NCBI GenBank assembly: GCA_913060515.1
Contig: CAJXRZ010000001.1
Location: 200,001-264,000 of the forward strand
Reading direction: 5' to 3'
Origin: an uncultured Pseudomonadota bacterium
GTDB lineage: Bacteria; Myxococcota_A; UBA796; CAJQPC01
DNA length: 64,000 nt
The notes beneath the pieces are model-generated. The model worked only from the letters and a program-made list of their open reading frames with translations, was not told the DNA's origin and ran no database searches. The translations under genes and the position numbers were made by a program. Below, piece after piece: positions 1 to 10,662 of the stretch (within the stretch, counting starts at the first letter, position 1; each line of letters starts with the position of its first letter).

Positions 1-312
1 TGGATGATCTGCGTCGGGCTGGGGCTGTACCTGGGCTATGTGCCCTTCAACTGCGTGCTCTTTGACCGGCTCGTCGCCGCTCTGGGAGCTGTGGCCACAG
101 CCGGCTTCCTGATCTATGTGGCCGATAGCGCCGGATACGTGGGCAGCGTTGGCCTGCTGCTCTACAAGAACTTTGGGCAGCCGGATCTGTCCTGGCTGGA
201 GTTCTTCAAGGGCTTCTCAGTGCTCACCGGGGTGGTGAGCCTGGTGCTCTACGGTCTGAGCGCCGTGTACTTCCATCGCCAGACCAAGCCGGTCGAAGCG
301 GCTGCCAGCTAA
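1..312 (+). CDS. DUF5690-like multi-pass membrane protein, C-terminal fragment
   Basis: The reading frame is open at the first base of the window, so this is the 3' end of a gene that begins upstream. About 103 residues are visible. They contain three hydrophobic stretches (roughly residues 3-20, 25-50 and 70-90) separated by short loops, ending in a polar tail. The run YVPFNCVLFDRLVAAL followed by FLIYVADSAGYVGSVGLLLYKNF matches my memory of the end of DUF5690-type proteins, which resemble MFS transporters; the function of that family is unknown. It converges on the diguanylate cyclase gene with only 6 bases between the stops. Confidence 0.6.
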   Translation, partial: WMICVGLGLYLGYVPFNCVLFDRLVAALGAVATAGFLIYVADSAGYVGSVGLLLYKNFGQPDLSWLEFFKGFSVLTGVVSLVLYGLSAVYFHRQTKPVEAAAS

Positions 313-318
313 AGCCGT

Positions 319-1527
319 CTACGCGGCGATGGACTGGTTCCGGCCGCCATGCTTGGCTTGGTAGAGGGCCGCATCAGCGCGGGCGAGGGCATCTGCTCCC
401 TGTTCCTTGGCCGTGAGCTGCGCCACGCCGATGGACATGGTGACGGTGAAGCGCATCGCCCCTTGTGAGAAGGGCAGAGCTTCGATTCCGCTGCGAATGC
501 GCTCGGCGATCTGCAGGGCCATGTGCATGGGCGTTCCGGGCAGGAGCACGACGAACTCCTCGCCGCCAGCGCGGGCGATGAGGTCCTCGGAGCGGAGCAG
601 ACCGGCGGCCTTCTGAGCCACCGCTTTGAGCACCACATCTCCAGCGGCGTGGCCGTAGGTGTCATTGACCGCCTTGAAGTGGTCGATGTCCAGAGCGAGC
701 ACCGAGAGGGGCGCCCCGGTGGCTTGGGCTTCGGCGACCAATCGGGGCAGCTCTTGGTCGAGCGCGCGGCGGTTGGCGATCTGGGTCAGCGGATCTTGAC
801 TGAGCTTCTGCTTGGCGTTTCGCAAGGCCTCAGCCTGTGCATCTACCGTGCGCTGCAGGGTGTGCACCTCGTCCAGGGCCTGCTCCAGGTTGCTGCGCAG
901 GGAGCGGGTGTCCTCGCGTGCGGTGCTCACCTGCTCCAGGAGCTTGGGCTGGAGCTTGGCCAGTGCCTCGGCATCGTTGCTGCTCAGGGCACCCTCCAGC
1001 TCGCTGAGGACCCGATCCACCCGGGCAGCGGCCCCACCGCTGTCCCCGAGGCGTGCGGCGAGCTGGACCAAGAGCTCTCGAGTCTGCTTCCTCGCCGCCA
1101 ACATGCGGGCCCGCATGGGCTTGGCTTGCTTGGCCAGGCGAATGGCGTCACGGCGCAGGCGCTTGGCCTGGGGCAGGTCTACCCGGTTGGGAATCTGGTC
1201 GGCGAAGCGCTCGACGGGCTCCTCAAGCTTGGGCTCGGGAAAGGCCAGGACCTTCATGGTCTCGCCCATCGCCTGTGCCGCCTCTCCGAAGGGCTCGCCC
1301 AGGTCGGTGGTCTCCATCAGGGTGGGAAGCAGGCGCGTGAGCTCTCGCTTCAGGCCCGTGGGGGCCGGAAAGCGTCCCAGTCGTTGAACCAGGGCCTCTA
1401 CCCCGGAGGCGTCGGGATCCTCGGCCCGCCGCTCCAAGACTTGGATGACCTGAACCAAGCCGTCTCGAATCAGAACGGCGTCTTTTTGGGTCGCTTGCTT
1501 GGGGCCGCCTCGGTCAAAGATCCCCAT
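319..1527 (-). CDS. GGDEF diguanylate cyclase with long helical N-terminus
   Basis: This 402-residue protein should make cyclic di-GMP from two GTP. The C-terminal 165 residues form a GGDEF domain: DPLTQIANRRAL opens it, the active-site loop is GGEEF at about 321-325, and an RSED inhibitory site lies five residues before it (312-315), so product inhibition is expected. Residues 1-230 contain no recognised sensor domain; they are Ala/Glu/Arg-rich with long predicted coiled coil up to the GGDEF domain. There is no membrane segment, so it is likely cytosolic. It starts 3 bases after the stop of the helical protein at 1531-2163, so the two are probably co-transcribed and may act together. Confidence 0.9.
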   Translation of the reverse strand: MGIFDRGGPKQATQKDAVLIRDGLVQVIQVLERRAEDPDASGVEALVQRLGRFPAPTGLKRELTRLLPTLMETTDLGEPFGEAAQAMGETMKVLAFPEPKLEEPVERFADQIPNRVDLPQAKRLRRDAIRLAKQAKPMRARMLAARKQTRELLVQLAARLGDSGGAAARVDRVLSELEGALSSNDAEALAKLQPKLLEQVSTAREDTRSLRSNLEQALDEVHTLQRTVDAQAEALRNAKQKLSQDPLTQIANRRALDQELPRLVAEAQATGAPLSVLALDIDHFKAVNDTYGHAAGDVVLKAVAQKAAGLLRSEDLIARAGGEEFVVLLPGTPMHMALQIAERIRSGIEALPFSQGAMRFTVTMSIGVAQLTAKEQGADALARADAALYQAKHGGRNQSIAA

Positions 1528-1530
1528 GGC

Positions 1531-2163
1531 TCAACCCACCAAGGTGAGCAGGGTGTCTTCGTCGCCGCTGAGGGTCTCGACCGGCACCTCGCGCAGGCCC
1601 AGCAGGTGTGTGCGGGCCTCGTCTAGGTCTCTCAGAATCATCGCCTTCTCTCCATCTTGGTCTTCCAGAGTCCGCATCAGTCGCCGCTCGCTGCGTTCGA
1701 TCGCGTCCAGGGAGTTCTGCAACTGCTCCTGTACAAGGGCCCTTTGGGTGCGCGCTTCGTCTCCCCGGCGCTGGGCGAAGCGCTTGAGCTCTCGGGCGCT
1801 CCTGGCCACCCGCCGCGCGCTGGCTGGGTCCAGCTCCTTTGGGGCGGAGCGTGCCAGCAGGTCCACCGCAGCGCTCAGGTCCGCATCCTCACGTTGGCAG
1901 GCTTTGAGGGCCTGAATCAGCGCTCCGATGGCGTCTGCGCCGTCCTGGTCTGCGCTCACTGGGCGGGGGGTGAGCCAAGGGCGCAAGGAGCGGATCTCGT
2001 CGACGACCCACGGGCCGGCCGTCTTCTCCCGCAGCTCGTCGATGAGGGCCTTGATGCGCCAGCTTCCCTCGGGCGAGGCCTGCTCGCTCAAGTTGTGGAG
2101 TGCCTCCAGCAGTCCCTTCTTTAGGGTGGTCTCCCGGACCGATGCATTCCAGAATGGCGCCAT
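1531..2163 (-). CDS. Helical protein of unknown function, partner of the GGDEF gene
   Basis: A 210-residue protein that I do not recognise. The start at 2163 (MAPFWNAS) is chosen because GGAGAG lies about 6 bases upstream; an in-frame ATG at 2178 would add five residues but has no ribosome site. The sequence is almost wholly helical and charged. Residues 120-190 are rich in Arg, Glu and Gln (for example RSARELKRFAQRRGDEART) and look like a coiled coil. It has no signal peptide or membrane segment. It lies 3 bases ahead of the diguanylate cyclase, whose N-terminal half is similarly helical, so hetero-association is a reasonable guess but only inference. Confidence 0.7.
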   Translation of the reverse strand: MAPFWNASVRETTLKKGLLEALHNLSEQASPEGSWRIKALIDELREKTAGPWVVDEIRSLRPWLTPRPVSADQDGADAIGALIQALKACQREDADLSAAVDLLARSAPKELDPASARRVARSARELKRFAQRRGDEARTQRALVQEQLQNSLDAIERSERRLMRTLEDQDGEKAMILRDLDEARTHLLGLREVPVETLSGDEDTLLTLVG

Positions 2164-2221
2164 GGCTGCTCTCCGCATGTACCCGAATCGGGCCGGAGAG
2201 CGTGGCCTTGAGGCGGATCCC

Positions 2222-3514
2222 TCAGGTGATCCCGCCGAAGAGCGCGCGGCGTTGTCGCTCCCACCTGGGCAGCCCCGCTGGCTCTTTGGGGTAGCGCTTG
2301 TGGTGGGCCTTGAGCGCCTGCATGCGGGCCAGGACGGGCACCATGCGTTTGGCCAGGGAGGGCATACGCGCCAAGCCCTGCACCGCCGTGATGGCCTCGC
2401 TGGCGGAAGGGACAGGGTCTTGCTGGACCAGGGTCGCCCGGGACAAGCTCTCGCCCATCACGCCGGAGGACATCATCGCCCTCAACTCCTCCTCGCTCAG
2501 TGATTGGGACAGGGCCCGAAAGGCGACCATCGCGCACAGGGAGCCTGCGCGCTCTCGCTGCCAGCGTCGGTTGAACTGCCAGGCGCTCTGGCCCTCAGAC
2601 AGACTCTGGGCCAAGAGATGGGCGGCCAGCAGTTGTTGCCCGATGCCGGAGCCGTGGGCGCTAAAGACCATGCCCGCGGCGTCGCCCAACGCGACCTGTT
2701 GTCCTTGGCCGATGCAGGCCAGGGGGGCGCCCAGGGGCACGACCCGGGCACCGCCGTCGAGCTGCTCGCCAATCCAAGGCTGCTCGGCGGCGAAGGCCTC
2801 CAGGATCTTGAGGCCGGAGGGGTGGCCCAGGGCCGGCACACTGCCCGCCAGGATGGAGACCTTTCCGCCGTGAAGCTGCACGTTGAGGATGGAGTAGCCG
2901 CCAGCCACCCCGGTGAAGCAGAGGGTCTGATCCGATGGCACCCCGTGCGCAGCGAAGAAGGCGGCCGCGGCCTGGGGATCCAGCAGGGCCCGCTTCTGTT
3001 GGGCTGCCGCGCAGAGGGGGCCGGGATCCTGCTGGCCGCGCAAGAGCTTGAGCCCCTTGAGCCCGCTGGCGTCGACCACCACCTTGGCCTGCCATCTCGA
3101 CGTCGAGGTCCCCACCAGTGCTTGCACGTCCCCGCCTTGAACCTTGACCTCGCTGGCCTGGTCCAGGAGAAGGGCCCCGTGTCGCTCCGCCTTGGAGAGC
3201 AGCCGTTGGGTCAACGCCGGCATCTCCACTTCCATCAGGTCGTGTCCTGTGATCACGCTGCGCTCAGGACCCCGTTGGGCCAGCATGTGGAAGGGCACGC
3301 CGCAAGCGTGGCCCTCGCCAGGGCCAGGGCTCGCCAGACCGCAGTGCGCGAAGACCCAGCGCGGCACGCCGTTGACCCACCGGGCGCCGCTCTCCCCAAG
3401 GCTGCGCCGCTCAATCCCCACCACGCGCAGCCCCCGCTCGGCGCATAGGGCGGCTGCTGCGGCCCCTGCCGTGCCCAGACCCACGATCACCAGGTCCACC
3501 TGCTCGGCGCTCAT
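2222..3514 (-). CDS. FAD-dependent oxidoreductase (geranylgeranyl reductase/halogenase-like)
   Basis: A 430-residue flavoprotein. The N-terminus has the Rossmann dinucleotide motif VIVGLGTAGAAAAALCAERG followed about 15 residues later by an acidic position (GIERR). A second typical element, VALGDAAGMVFSAHGSGIGQQL, lies near residue 275 and matches the GD motif that contacts the FAD ribityl chain in the p-hydroxybenzoate hydroxylase/geranylgeranyl reductase superfamily. The substrate cannot be told from sequence. Its ATG overlaps the stop of the upstream metallo-beta-lactamase-like gene (ATGA), which indicates translational coupling. Confidence 0.82.
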   Translation of the reverse strand: MSAEQVDLVIVGLGTAGAAAAALCAERGLRVVGIERRSLGESGARWVNGVPRWVFAHCGLASPGPGEGHACGVPFHMLAQRGPERSVITGHDLMEVEMPALTQRLLSKAERHGALLLDQASEVKVQGGDVQALVGTSTSRWQAKVVVDASGLKGLKLLRGQQDPGPLCAAAQQKRALLDPQAAAAFFAAHGVPSDQTLCFTGVAGGYSILNVQLHGGKVSILAGSVPALGHPSGLKILEAFAAEQPWIGEQLDGGARVVPLGAPLACIGQGQQVALGDAAGMVFSAHGSGIGQQLLAAHLLAQSLSEGQSAWQFNRRWQRERAGSLCAMVAFRALSQSLSEEELRAMMSSGVMGESLSRATLVQQDPVPSASEAITAVQGLARMPSLAKRMVPVLARMQALKAHHKRYPKEPAGLPRWERQRRALFGGIT

Positions 3515-3927
3515 TGGGGCTTTACCTGGTGACCGTTGACGTTCCAGATCAGGCCTTCGCCTTCCGCTCGGCTACGCAGCCGCAGAGCGCCCAGGGTCAG
3601 CACGCTCCCAGGCCAATCGGCCTCCACGGAGAGCTGGGCTTGGTTGGAGCGCATGAAGGCGCCGGCCAGCTGCTCAACCTCCTGATTGCGCATGTCGACT
3701 AGGAGGCGCAGTGGGGGCTGCTCACGGTCCAATGCGAAGTGGCCCAACAGGCCATAGAGCCCGGCGATCCGGGGCCAGTGCCCGCTGGTGAAGCACAAGC
3801 CCGTGGGCCCGCTCTTGGGCAAGCCGGCATCCAGCCAAGCCTGGGCGGTGCCCTCTGGGCAGTCCACCAAGAGCGCGCTGTCTTTGGCGAGAAAGGCCAC
3901 CGCGCCGGGGAGTTCAACGCGCTGCAT
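3511..3927 (-). CDS. Degenerate metallo-beta-lactamase/RNase Z-like protein
   Basis: A 138-residue protein. The start at 3927 (MQRVELPGAVAF) is preferred over an upstream in-frame ATG because AGGCGG lies upstream of it. The segment LLVDCPEGTAQAW then CFTSGHWPRIAGLYGLL resembles the RNase Z pattern of an FDCGEGTQ stretch followed by a His-rich metal motif and GLPGLL. Here the HxHxDH motif is reduced to a single His (SGHWPRIAG), and the protein is about half the usual length, so metal-dependent catalysis is unlikely. It overlaps the hydrolase stop by 14 bases and the oxidoreductase start by 4. The family assignment is inferred from motif pattern only. Confidence 0.55.
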   Translation of the reverse strand: MQRVELPGAVAFLAKDSALLVDCPEGTAQAWLDAGLPKSGPTGLCFTSGHWPRIAGLYGLLGHFALDREQPPLRLLVDMRNQEVEQLAGAFMRSNQAQLSVEADWPGSVLTLGALRLRSRAEGEGLIWNVNGHQVKPQ

Positions 3928-4969
3928 GGGCCGCCTGGAGCAGGAACTGGTTGAGCATGGGGTAGACCTCGCTGGGGGCATTGTCCCCCAAGATCAGGTC
4001 CAAGTGGCCGTAGTCCACGGAGAAGCCACTCTCTGTGCCTGCCAAGACATACTCCGCATTCCCCAAGTGCTCCGAGAGCGGTCGCACTTGCCAGCGCAGC
4101 GCCACCAGGTCGGCAGACCCTGCCCAGACCTGGGCGGGAACCTGGACATCGGCCAAGGGGGACAGGCGGTCTTGTGTGCCCGTCGCGTCGCTCAAGCCGC
4201 CCCTTGCGGCCATCTCACCCAGCTGGCGCATCTCCCCCTGCGTCATGGGGCTGGAGAGCTCCGCATAGACCCTGGGCCGTTGCTCCGGGGCGATGTCGTT
4301 GAAGAGCTGATCGTCGACGAAGGCATCCACAGGCGTGATGGGCTGGTCTCCGAGTTGGGCACGGAAGCGCCCTCCCATCTCAGAGTCCACCCAGGGAAAG
4401 GGGCTGTAGCGGGCGGCTGTCAGAGCGGCGGAGTTGAGGGCATCCAGGTGGTCGAATGCCACTGGGCTGCCCAGGGCCACGAAGGCGTAGAGCGGCGCCT
4501 CCGGTGTGGTCGCCAGGTAGATGGCCCCCACCATGCCGCCCATCGAGTGGCCGATGTAGCCGACCCGTTCGGCCCCGGTCTGAGCTTGGATCTCCGCGAT
4601 CGCGGCGGGCAGATCCAGGCCGGCGTAGTCGTCCAGGTTGCCATGGTTGCCCTCGAGCCAGCCCGCGTCCGGGTCCCCGCGTTCCTGCCCGCGACCCCGC
4701 AAATCTAGGAGCCAGGGGTCCAGGCCTGCCTCCTTGGCGGCCTCTGCGTAGCCCCGGCCGTCGGAGAGCCGAAAGCTGTGGTGGTTGCTGGAGACGCCAT
4801 GTACCAAAAGGACGGGTGGACCGTCGCTTCCAGGCAGGTGGTGCAGGTTGATTTGCACACCGTCTGCGGTCTGGACCAGCCTGGACTCCAGGCCCTCTGA
4901 GTCGGCGCCGGGGCGCACCGGTTCAGTGCATGCGGCAAGGGCGATTAGCAGTGGCAGGAGGGGAGGCAC
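3914..4969 (-). CDS. Alpha/beta hydrolase lipoprotein
   Basis: A 351-residue alpha/beta-fold hydrolase with a lipoprotein signal: MPPLLPLLIALAAC, with a lipobox Cys at 14. The oxyanion region is VLLVHGVSSNHHSF, the nucleophile elbow is GHSMGG (Ser), the acidic residue is probably Asp in WAGSADLV, and the catalytic His is in DYGHLDLILG near the C-terminus. The full triad suggests an active esterase or lipase anchored to a membrane. The signal lacks a Lys or Arg before the hydrophobic core. It is the first gene of the leftward cluster that continues with the metallo-beta-lactamase-like and FAD genes. Confidence 0.85.
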   Translation of the reverse strand: MPPLLPLLIALAACTEPVRPGADSEGLESRLVQTADGVQINLHHLPGSDGPPVLLVHGVSSNHHSFRLSDGRGYAEAAKEAGLDPWLLDLRGRGQERGDPDAGWLEGNHGNLDDYAGLDLPAAIAEIQAQTGAERVGYIGHSMGGMVGAIYLATTPEAPLYAFVALGSPVAFDHLDALNSAALTAARYSPFPWVDSEMGGRFRAQLGDQPITPVDAFVDDQLFNDIAPEQRPRVYAELSSPMTQGEMRQLGEMAARGGLSDATGTQDRLSPLADVQVPAQVWAGSADLVALRWQVRPLSEHLGNAEYVLAGTESGFSVDYGHLDLILGDNAPSEVYPMLNQFLLQAAHAAR

Positions 4970-5143
4970 GGGGCAAATCTAAGCACCTCATCCAAGCGCA
5001 GCACCGTAGATTTCTGGGGTGCTGTAATGGGCTGTAATGTGGCGTAAGGCTGCGCAGGGTACGTTGTCATCGCGCTCCTGGAGCGCCATTAGGGAGGGGG
5101 CGGACCGCAGCACACCGTGGCTGGGGTACGTCGCTCAACAGGT

Positions 5144-5173
5144 TTAGCCGTCGGCTCCAGGGCCGACGGCTAA
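5144..5173 (-). terminator. Perfect 12-bp stem hairpin downstream of the prkA operon
   Basis: Arms TTAGCCGTCGGC (5144-5155) and GCCGACGGCTAA (5162-5173) are perfectly complementary around a 6-base loop. The hairpin lies about 47 bases beyond the stop of the last gene of the leftward prkA operon, so a terminator role is likely. A T-rich tail is not evident on the minus strand; on the plus strand it is followed by GCGTGTTTCTTGTC. The rest of 4970-5219 has a tandem 10-base repeat (GCTGTAATGG/GCTGTAATGT at 5021-5040) and nothing else I can name. Confidence 0.6.
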
Positions 5174-5219
5174 GCGTGTTTCTTGTCTGCCGGATGCCCA
5201 CCTGTGACGGCCCTTCGTC

Positions 5220-5681
5220 TCAGTCTGCTTGCTCCATGGCCTGGGCCAGCTCGTCCAAGAGCTCACCGAGTCCCTCACGGCTCATGTCCAAGTGGGTCGC
5301 GCTGCGCTCGCGCTCTCTGAGAGCAATGGGGCGGAGGCTGGCCCGGCCTCCGCGCAGCTCCAGCTCTATGAAGCGGCCTCTGCGGAGGGGGCTGCGCAGT
5401 AGACCACCGCCCAGACGGTCGTCGACCTCGACTGGGGACAGGGCGCCGGGCAGTCCTGGGAAGGGCGTGGCCAAAGAGCGCGCTTGGCTGGAGGGAGGGG
5501 CAGGGTCTTCGACCTCCAACTCCAGCCCGAGCACACGCACGCCAATGGGACCGACCTCCTTTAGGTCAACCCACGCGCTGGATCCCTGAGCTTGCAGCTT
5601 CACCCGCTCGCTCGCTCCGCTCTCCAGAGCGCTTGCCAAGGCTTGGGCCAGAGTCTCAGGGATCTTGGGATCGGAGCTCAC
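5220..5681 (-). CDS. Hypothetical protein, fourth gene of the prkA operon
   Basis: A 153-residue soluble protein with no recognised domain. Residues 1-25 are helical and acidic; the middle has beta-like stretches (VGPIGVRVLGLELEVEDP, GRFIELELRGGRASLRPIAL); the last 25 residues form an acidic amphipathic helix. The fold may be a small beta sandwich with helical ends. Its ATG overlaps the stop of spoVR by 4 bases (ATGA), which strongly suggests it is translated with that operon. Such a gene is not part of the classic prkA-yeaH-spoVR trio. It has no signal peptide. Confidence 0.75.
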   Translation of the reverse strand: MSSDPKIPETLAQALASALESGASERVKLQAQGSSAWVDLKEVGPIGVRVLGLELEVEDPAPPSSQARSLATPFPGLPGALSPVEVDDRLGGGLLRSPLRRGRFIELELRGGRASLRPIALRERERSATHLDMSREGLGELLDELAQAMEQAD

Positions 5682-7177
5682 ACGGCCTCCCGCTGACTCT
5701 TGGTGAAGGCCGAGCCGTCGTGAGAGAGCAGAGTGGGCTTGCCTTCGATGTGGGTCTCAAGGTGAACGGGGCGCCCCCAGACCCGGCTCAGGTTGCCAAG
5801 GGTCAGCTCCGCCCAGTCCAGTTGGATGTCCAAGCCCTCGTAGGGATGGCTCAAGACCAGCTCGCCGCGGTTGGCGTGGTTGGCGTTTACGACCGAGAGC
5901 CGCGGCTGGCCTCGGTTGCTAAGTTGAAAGAGCAACTGTTGCTTGACGGCCTTGAACTCTCGGGTGCTGACGTTGAACTTGCCGGTCTTCTTGTCGCGCT
6001 CCCAGACGAAGAGGCCGTGCTCGGCCACGAAGGACTCATCCAAGAACTCGTCGATGAAGGTGATGTCGTTGTGGGTCTTGCGCACCTCAAAGATCTTGGC
6101 GCGGCCGCCCATCGCTTGGGTGTCCCAAGCCGCCCGCTCCCGGGGGTCCTGTGTGCGGAACCAGTCCCGTCCGTGCTGGCCCTTGTTCCAGCGCTCCTCG
6201 ATGTGGCGAAAGAGCTCTAGGCCGAGTTTGTAGGGGTTGAGCTGACCGGGTTGGGTGGCCACAGTCCCGGAGTGGTGGTCGGCATAGTCGATGACCTCGG
6301 CCGCCGTGAGGATGTCTTGGGTCATCATCGTGGTGTGCCAGAAGCTGGCCCAGCCCTCGTTCATGATCTTGGTCTGGCCCTGGGGCACAAAGTACAGAGC
6401 CTCATCGCGTACCATCTCCAAGATGTCCCGCTGCCATGCGCTCATCTGTGCGTATTGCAACAGAAATCCCAGGACATCGCGCTCGGGCTTGGCTGGAAAG
6501 GTCTGGACGGCTTGGGCAGCCTGCGCTGCCTTCTCACGCTCCGCTGCAATGACTGCCGGTGGGTTGATGTAGGGGTCCATGTAGTCGCTGGCCGGCAGGC
6601 GGGGGTCCACGGGAGAGACCTGGCCTTGCACAGGCTCCTTGGGGTAGTGCACCGCGTGGGGGTCGATGAGGTTGTCGATGCTCAGACAGATGTCGATCCA
6701 GGCCTCGACCACGTCGTGTCCCTGGGCGTTGATGTGCTTCTGTACGCGGGCAGCGTGGTTGGCCATCTGGTCCAACATCTTCCGATTTGTCGGCGCAAAC
6801 CACAGGTTGTTCTTGAAGAAGTCCACGTGTCCAAAGACGTGGGCCATGACCAGCTTCTGGTCCACCATCATGTTGTTGTCGAGCAGGTAGGCGTAGGAGG
6901 GGTCTGTGTTGATCACCATCTCGTAGATCTTGTGGAGACCGTATTCGTAGCCCTTCTGCATCTGAAGGTACTCCATGCCCCAACGCCAGTGCGGGTAGCG
7001 CGTCGGAAAGCCGCCGTAGCTGGCCAGCATGTTGATCTCGTCAAAGTCACAGACCTCGAAGATGGTCTCGAAGAAGTCCAGACCATGGCCCTTCGCGATG
7101 TCCTGGATGTGGACCCGGGCCTCCTCCAGCTCTGGAGAGAGACCTCGGCGCGCTCTAAAGAAAAAGCTATCAGCCAT
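5678..7177 (-). CDS. spoVR: SpoVR family protein
   Basis: A 499-residue SpoVR/YcgB family protein, close to the usual 450-510. The N-terminal region (GLDFFETIFEVCDFDEINMLAS, then GGFPTRYPHWRWGMEY and NTDPSYAYLLDNN) is highly typical of the family, as is NEGWASFWH in the middle. The biochemical role is unresolved; the family is named from a Bacillus spore cortex mutant and is usually encoded next to prkA and yeaH in non-spore-formers, where it is tied to stress or starvation. It lies 2 bases after yeaH and overlaps the next gene by 4. It appears complete and unmutated. Confidence 0.95.
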   Translation of the reverse strand: MADSFFFRARRGLSPELEEARVHIQDIAKGHGLDFFETIFEVCDFDEINMLASYGGFPTRYPHWRWGMEYLQMQKGYEYGLHKIYEMVINTDPSYAYLLDNNMMVDQKLVMAHVFGHVDFFKNNLWFAPTNRKMLDQMANHAARVQKHINAQGHDVVEAWIDICLSIDNLIDPHAVHYPKEPVQGQVSPVDPRLPASDYMDPYINPPAVIAAEREKAAQAAQAVQTFPAKPERDVLGFLLQYAQMSAWQRDILEMVRDEALYFVPQGQTKIMNEGWASFWHTTMMTQDILTAAEVIDYADHHSGTVATQPGQLNPYKLGLELFRHIEERWNKGQHGRDWFRTQDPRERAAWDTQAMGGRAKIFEVRKTHNDITFIDEFLDESFVAEHGLFVWERDKKTGKFNVSTREFKAVKQQLLFQLSNRGQPRLSVVNANHANRGELVLSHPYEGLDIQLDWAELTLGNLSRVWGRPVHLETHIEGKPTLLSHDGSAFTKSQREAV

Positions 7178-7179
7178 GG

Positions 7180-8273
7180 TTATCTCCCTTTTCCTAGCAG
7201 TTCTTTGATCGAGTTCATGATGCCCTCGCGGTCCGGAACCTGGGAGACGACGACCCGCTCATCTGCATCGAACTTGCCGACGAGGTCATTGATGAACTGC
7301 CCGGATCCGTATTGCGACTCCACCTGGGCGTAGGAGAACTGGTTGACGCGTGGAAGCATCTTGCTCTCCAGCATCTCCAAGCAGAGGGAGGTGTCCGAGC
7401 CCGACCAGTTGTCTCCATCGGAGAAGTGAAAGGGGTAGATGTTCCAGTCCTGGGCTGGGTAGTCCTGACCCATAATCTTCAGGCAAAGTGTATAGGCCGA
7501 GGAGATCAGAGTGCCGCCCGACTCCCGGGTGTGGAAGAAGGTGTGACGGTCCACTTCCTTGGCGGCCGCGTCATGGATGATGAAGCGCGTCTCCACGTTT
7601 TTGTATTGATGCTTCAGCCACAGATCCAGCCAGAAGGCCTGGCTACGCACGATCTCCTTCTGCTCTTTGCCCATCGAGCCCGAGACATCCATCATGTAGA
7701 GGATGACCGCGTTGCTCATCGGCTGGGTGGTGGGCTTCCAGGACCTGTAGCGCTTGTCCTCCTTGATGGGCACGATGATGGGGCTGCTGCCCTTGTAGGT
7801 GCCGCTGGAGATCTGTCGCTTCAATGCCTGCCTAAAGGTGCGACGGGTGTGGCGCAGGGACTCCGGACCGACACGACTGATGCCGGTGTACTTGTCCTTC
7901 TCTGAGCTGATCTCTTTTTGGCCCTTGGGCTGGATGTTGGGCAGCTCGAGCTCCTCACCCATGATCTGTGCCAGCTCCTCAAAGCTGACCTCGACCTCGA
8001 GGGAGTGCTCTCCTGGTTTGTCTCCAGCCTCTCCCGGACCCTGGCCAGGCTTTCCCTCGCCTTCTCCTTCTCCTTCGCCCTGACCCACGCCGCTTGGGTT
8101 CTCGCCATAGCGCAGCCGCGGGATCTGGATCTGTGGCAGGGGAATGCGGACCAGCTGGTCGCCTTCCTTTCCGATCATGTCCTTGGAGCTCATGAAGCGC
8201 TTCAGGTCCTTGCGGATCCGGCCCTTCACGATGTGTCGAAAGCGATACAGATCTTTGTCGATGTTCAGGGGCA

Positions 8274-8274
<1 letters not shown>
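7180..8274 (-). CDS. yeaH: YeaH/YhbH family (DUF444) von Willebrand A-like protein
   Basis: A 364-residue DUF444 protein. A variable linker at about 61-90 is rich in Gly, Glu and Lys ([19 protein letters not shown]). The core from about 185 has a MIDAS-like motif DVSGSMG at 196-202, a metal-ion adhesion site typical of vWA domains, followed by [12 protein letters not shown] and FSDGDNW. The family is thought to act with the kinase PrkA and SpoVR in stationary-phase or stress adaptation; no enzymatic activity is established. The ATG shares one base with the TAA of prkA (TAATG). Confidence 0.93.
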
Positions 8275-10352
<2,078 letters not shown>

Positions 10353-10662
10353 GACCGCTCCTCCTGGGTCCCCGAAGGGGGTCTGGAGAAGTCACTTGGT
10401 CTGAGATGCGAGAACGGGGTGTCAGGTGGTCTGGAAATCGGATTCCGCTTGTGGTACGCGGTTTCCGACAAGGATATTCTTGCCCTTGGATTTGGGGTCC
10501 GCAGGAAAGAGCCCTTGAGAGCACCATCGGACGGTGCTTCCCTAGCTTTAGACACCGCGATCGGGGATTCGTTCCACCAGACGATCCGAACAACGCCCAC
10601 CACATGCGTTGGCGATCCTGGGAACGCTCTCCAGATTAGGTCAAGAGAAAGTCAACGACGTC
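10353..10662 (-). promoter_or_regulatory. Intergenic region upstream of prkA
   Basis: These 310 bases separate prkA from the next leftward gene and must hold the operon promoter. An inverted repeat, AGCACC (10520-10525) and GGTGCT (10533-10538) around a 7-base spacer, is the only structured candidate operator. I looked for a sigma-54 -24/-12 pair on the minus strand and did not find a convincing one, and no clear sigma-70 hexamer pair stands out. AGGAGG just before the TTG start is the prkA ribosome site. Confidence 0.4.

Noticed and set aside
523..1626. Long plus-strand frame opposite the GGDEF gene
   Set aside because: It is the antisense of a well-supported diguanylate cyclase; high GC gives long shadow frames throughout the window, and the same applies to many others.
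10353..10662. Sigma-54 promoter for the prkA operon
   Set aside because: I looked for a TGGCAC-N5-TTGC-type pair on the minus strand and found no convincing match.
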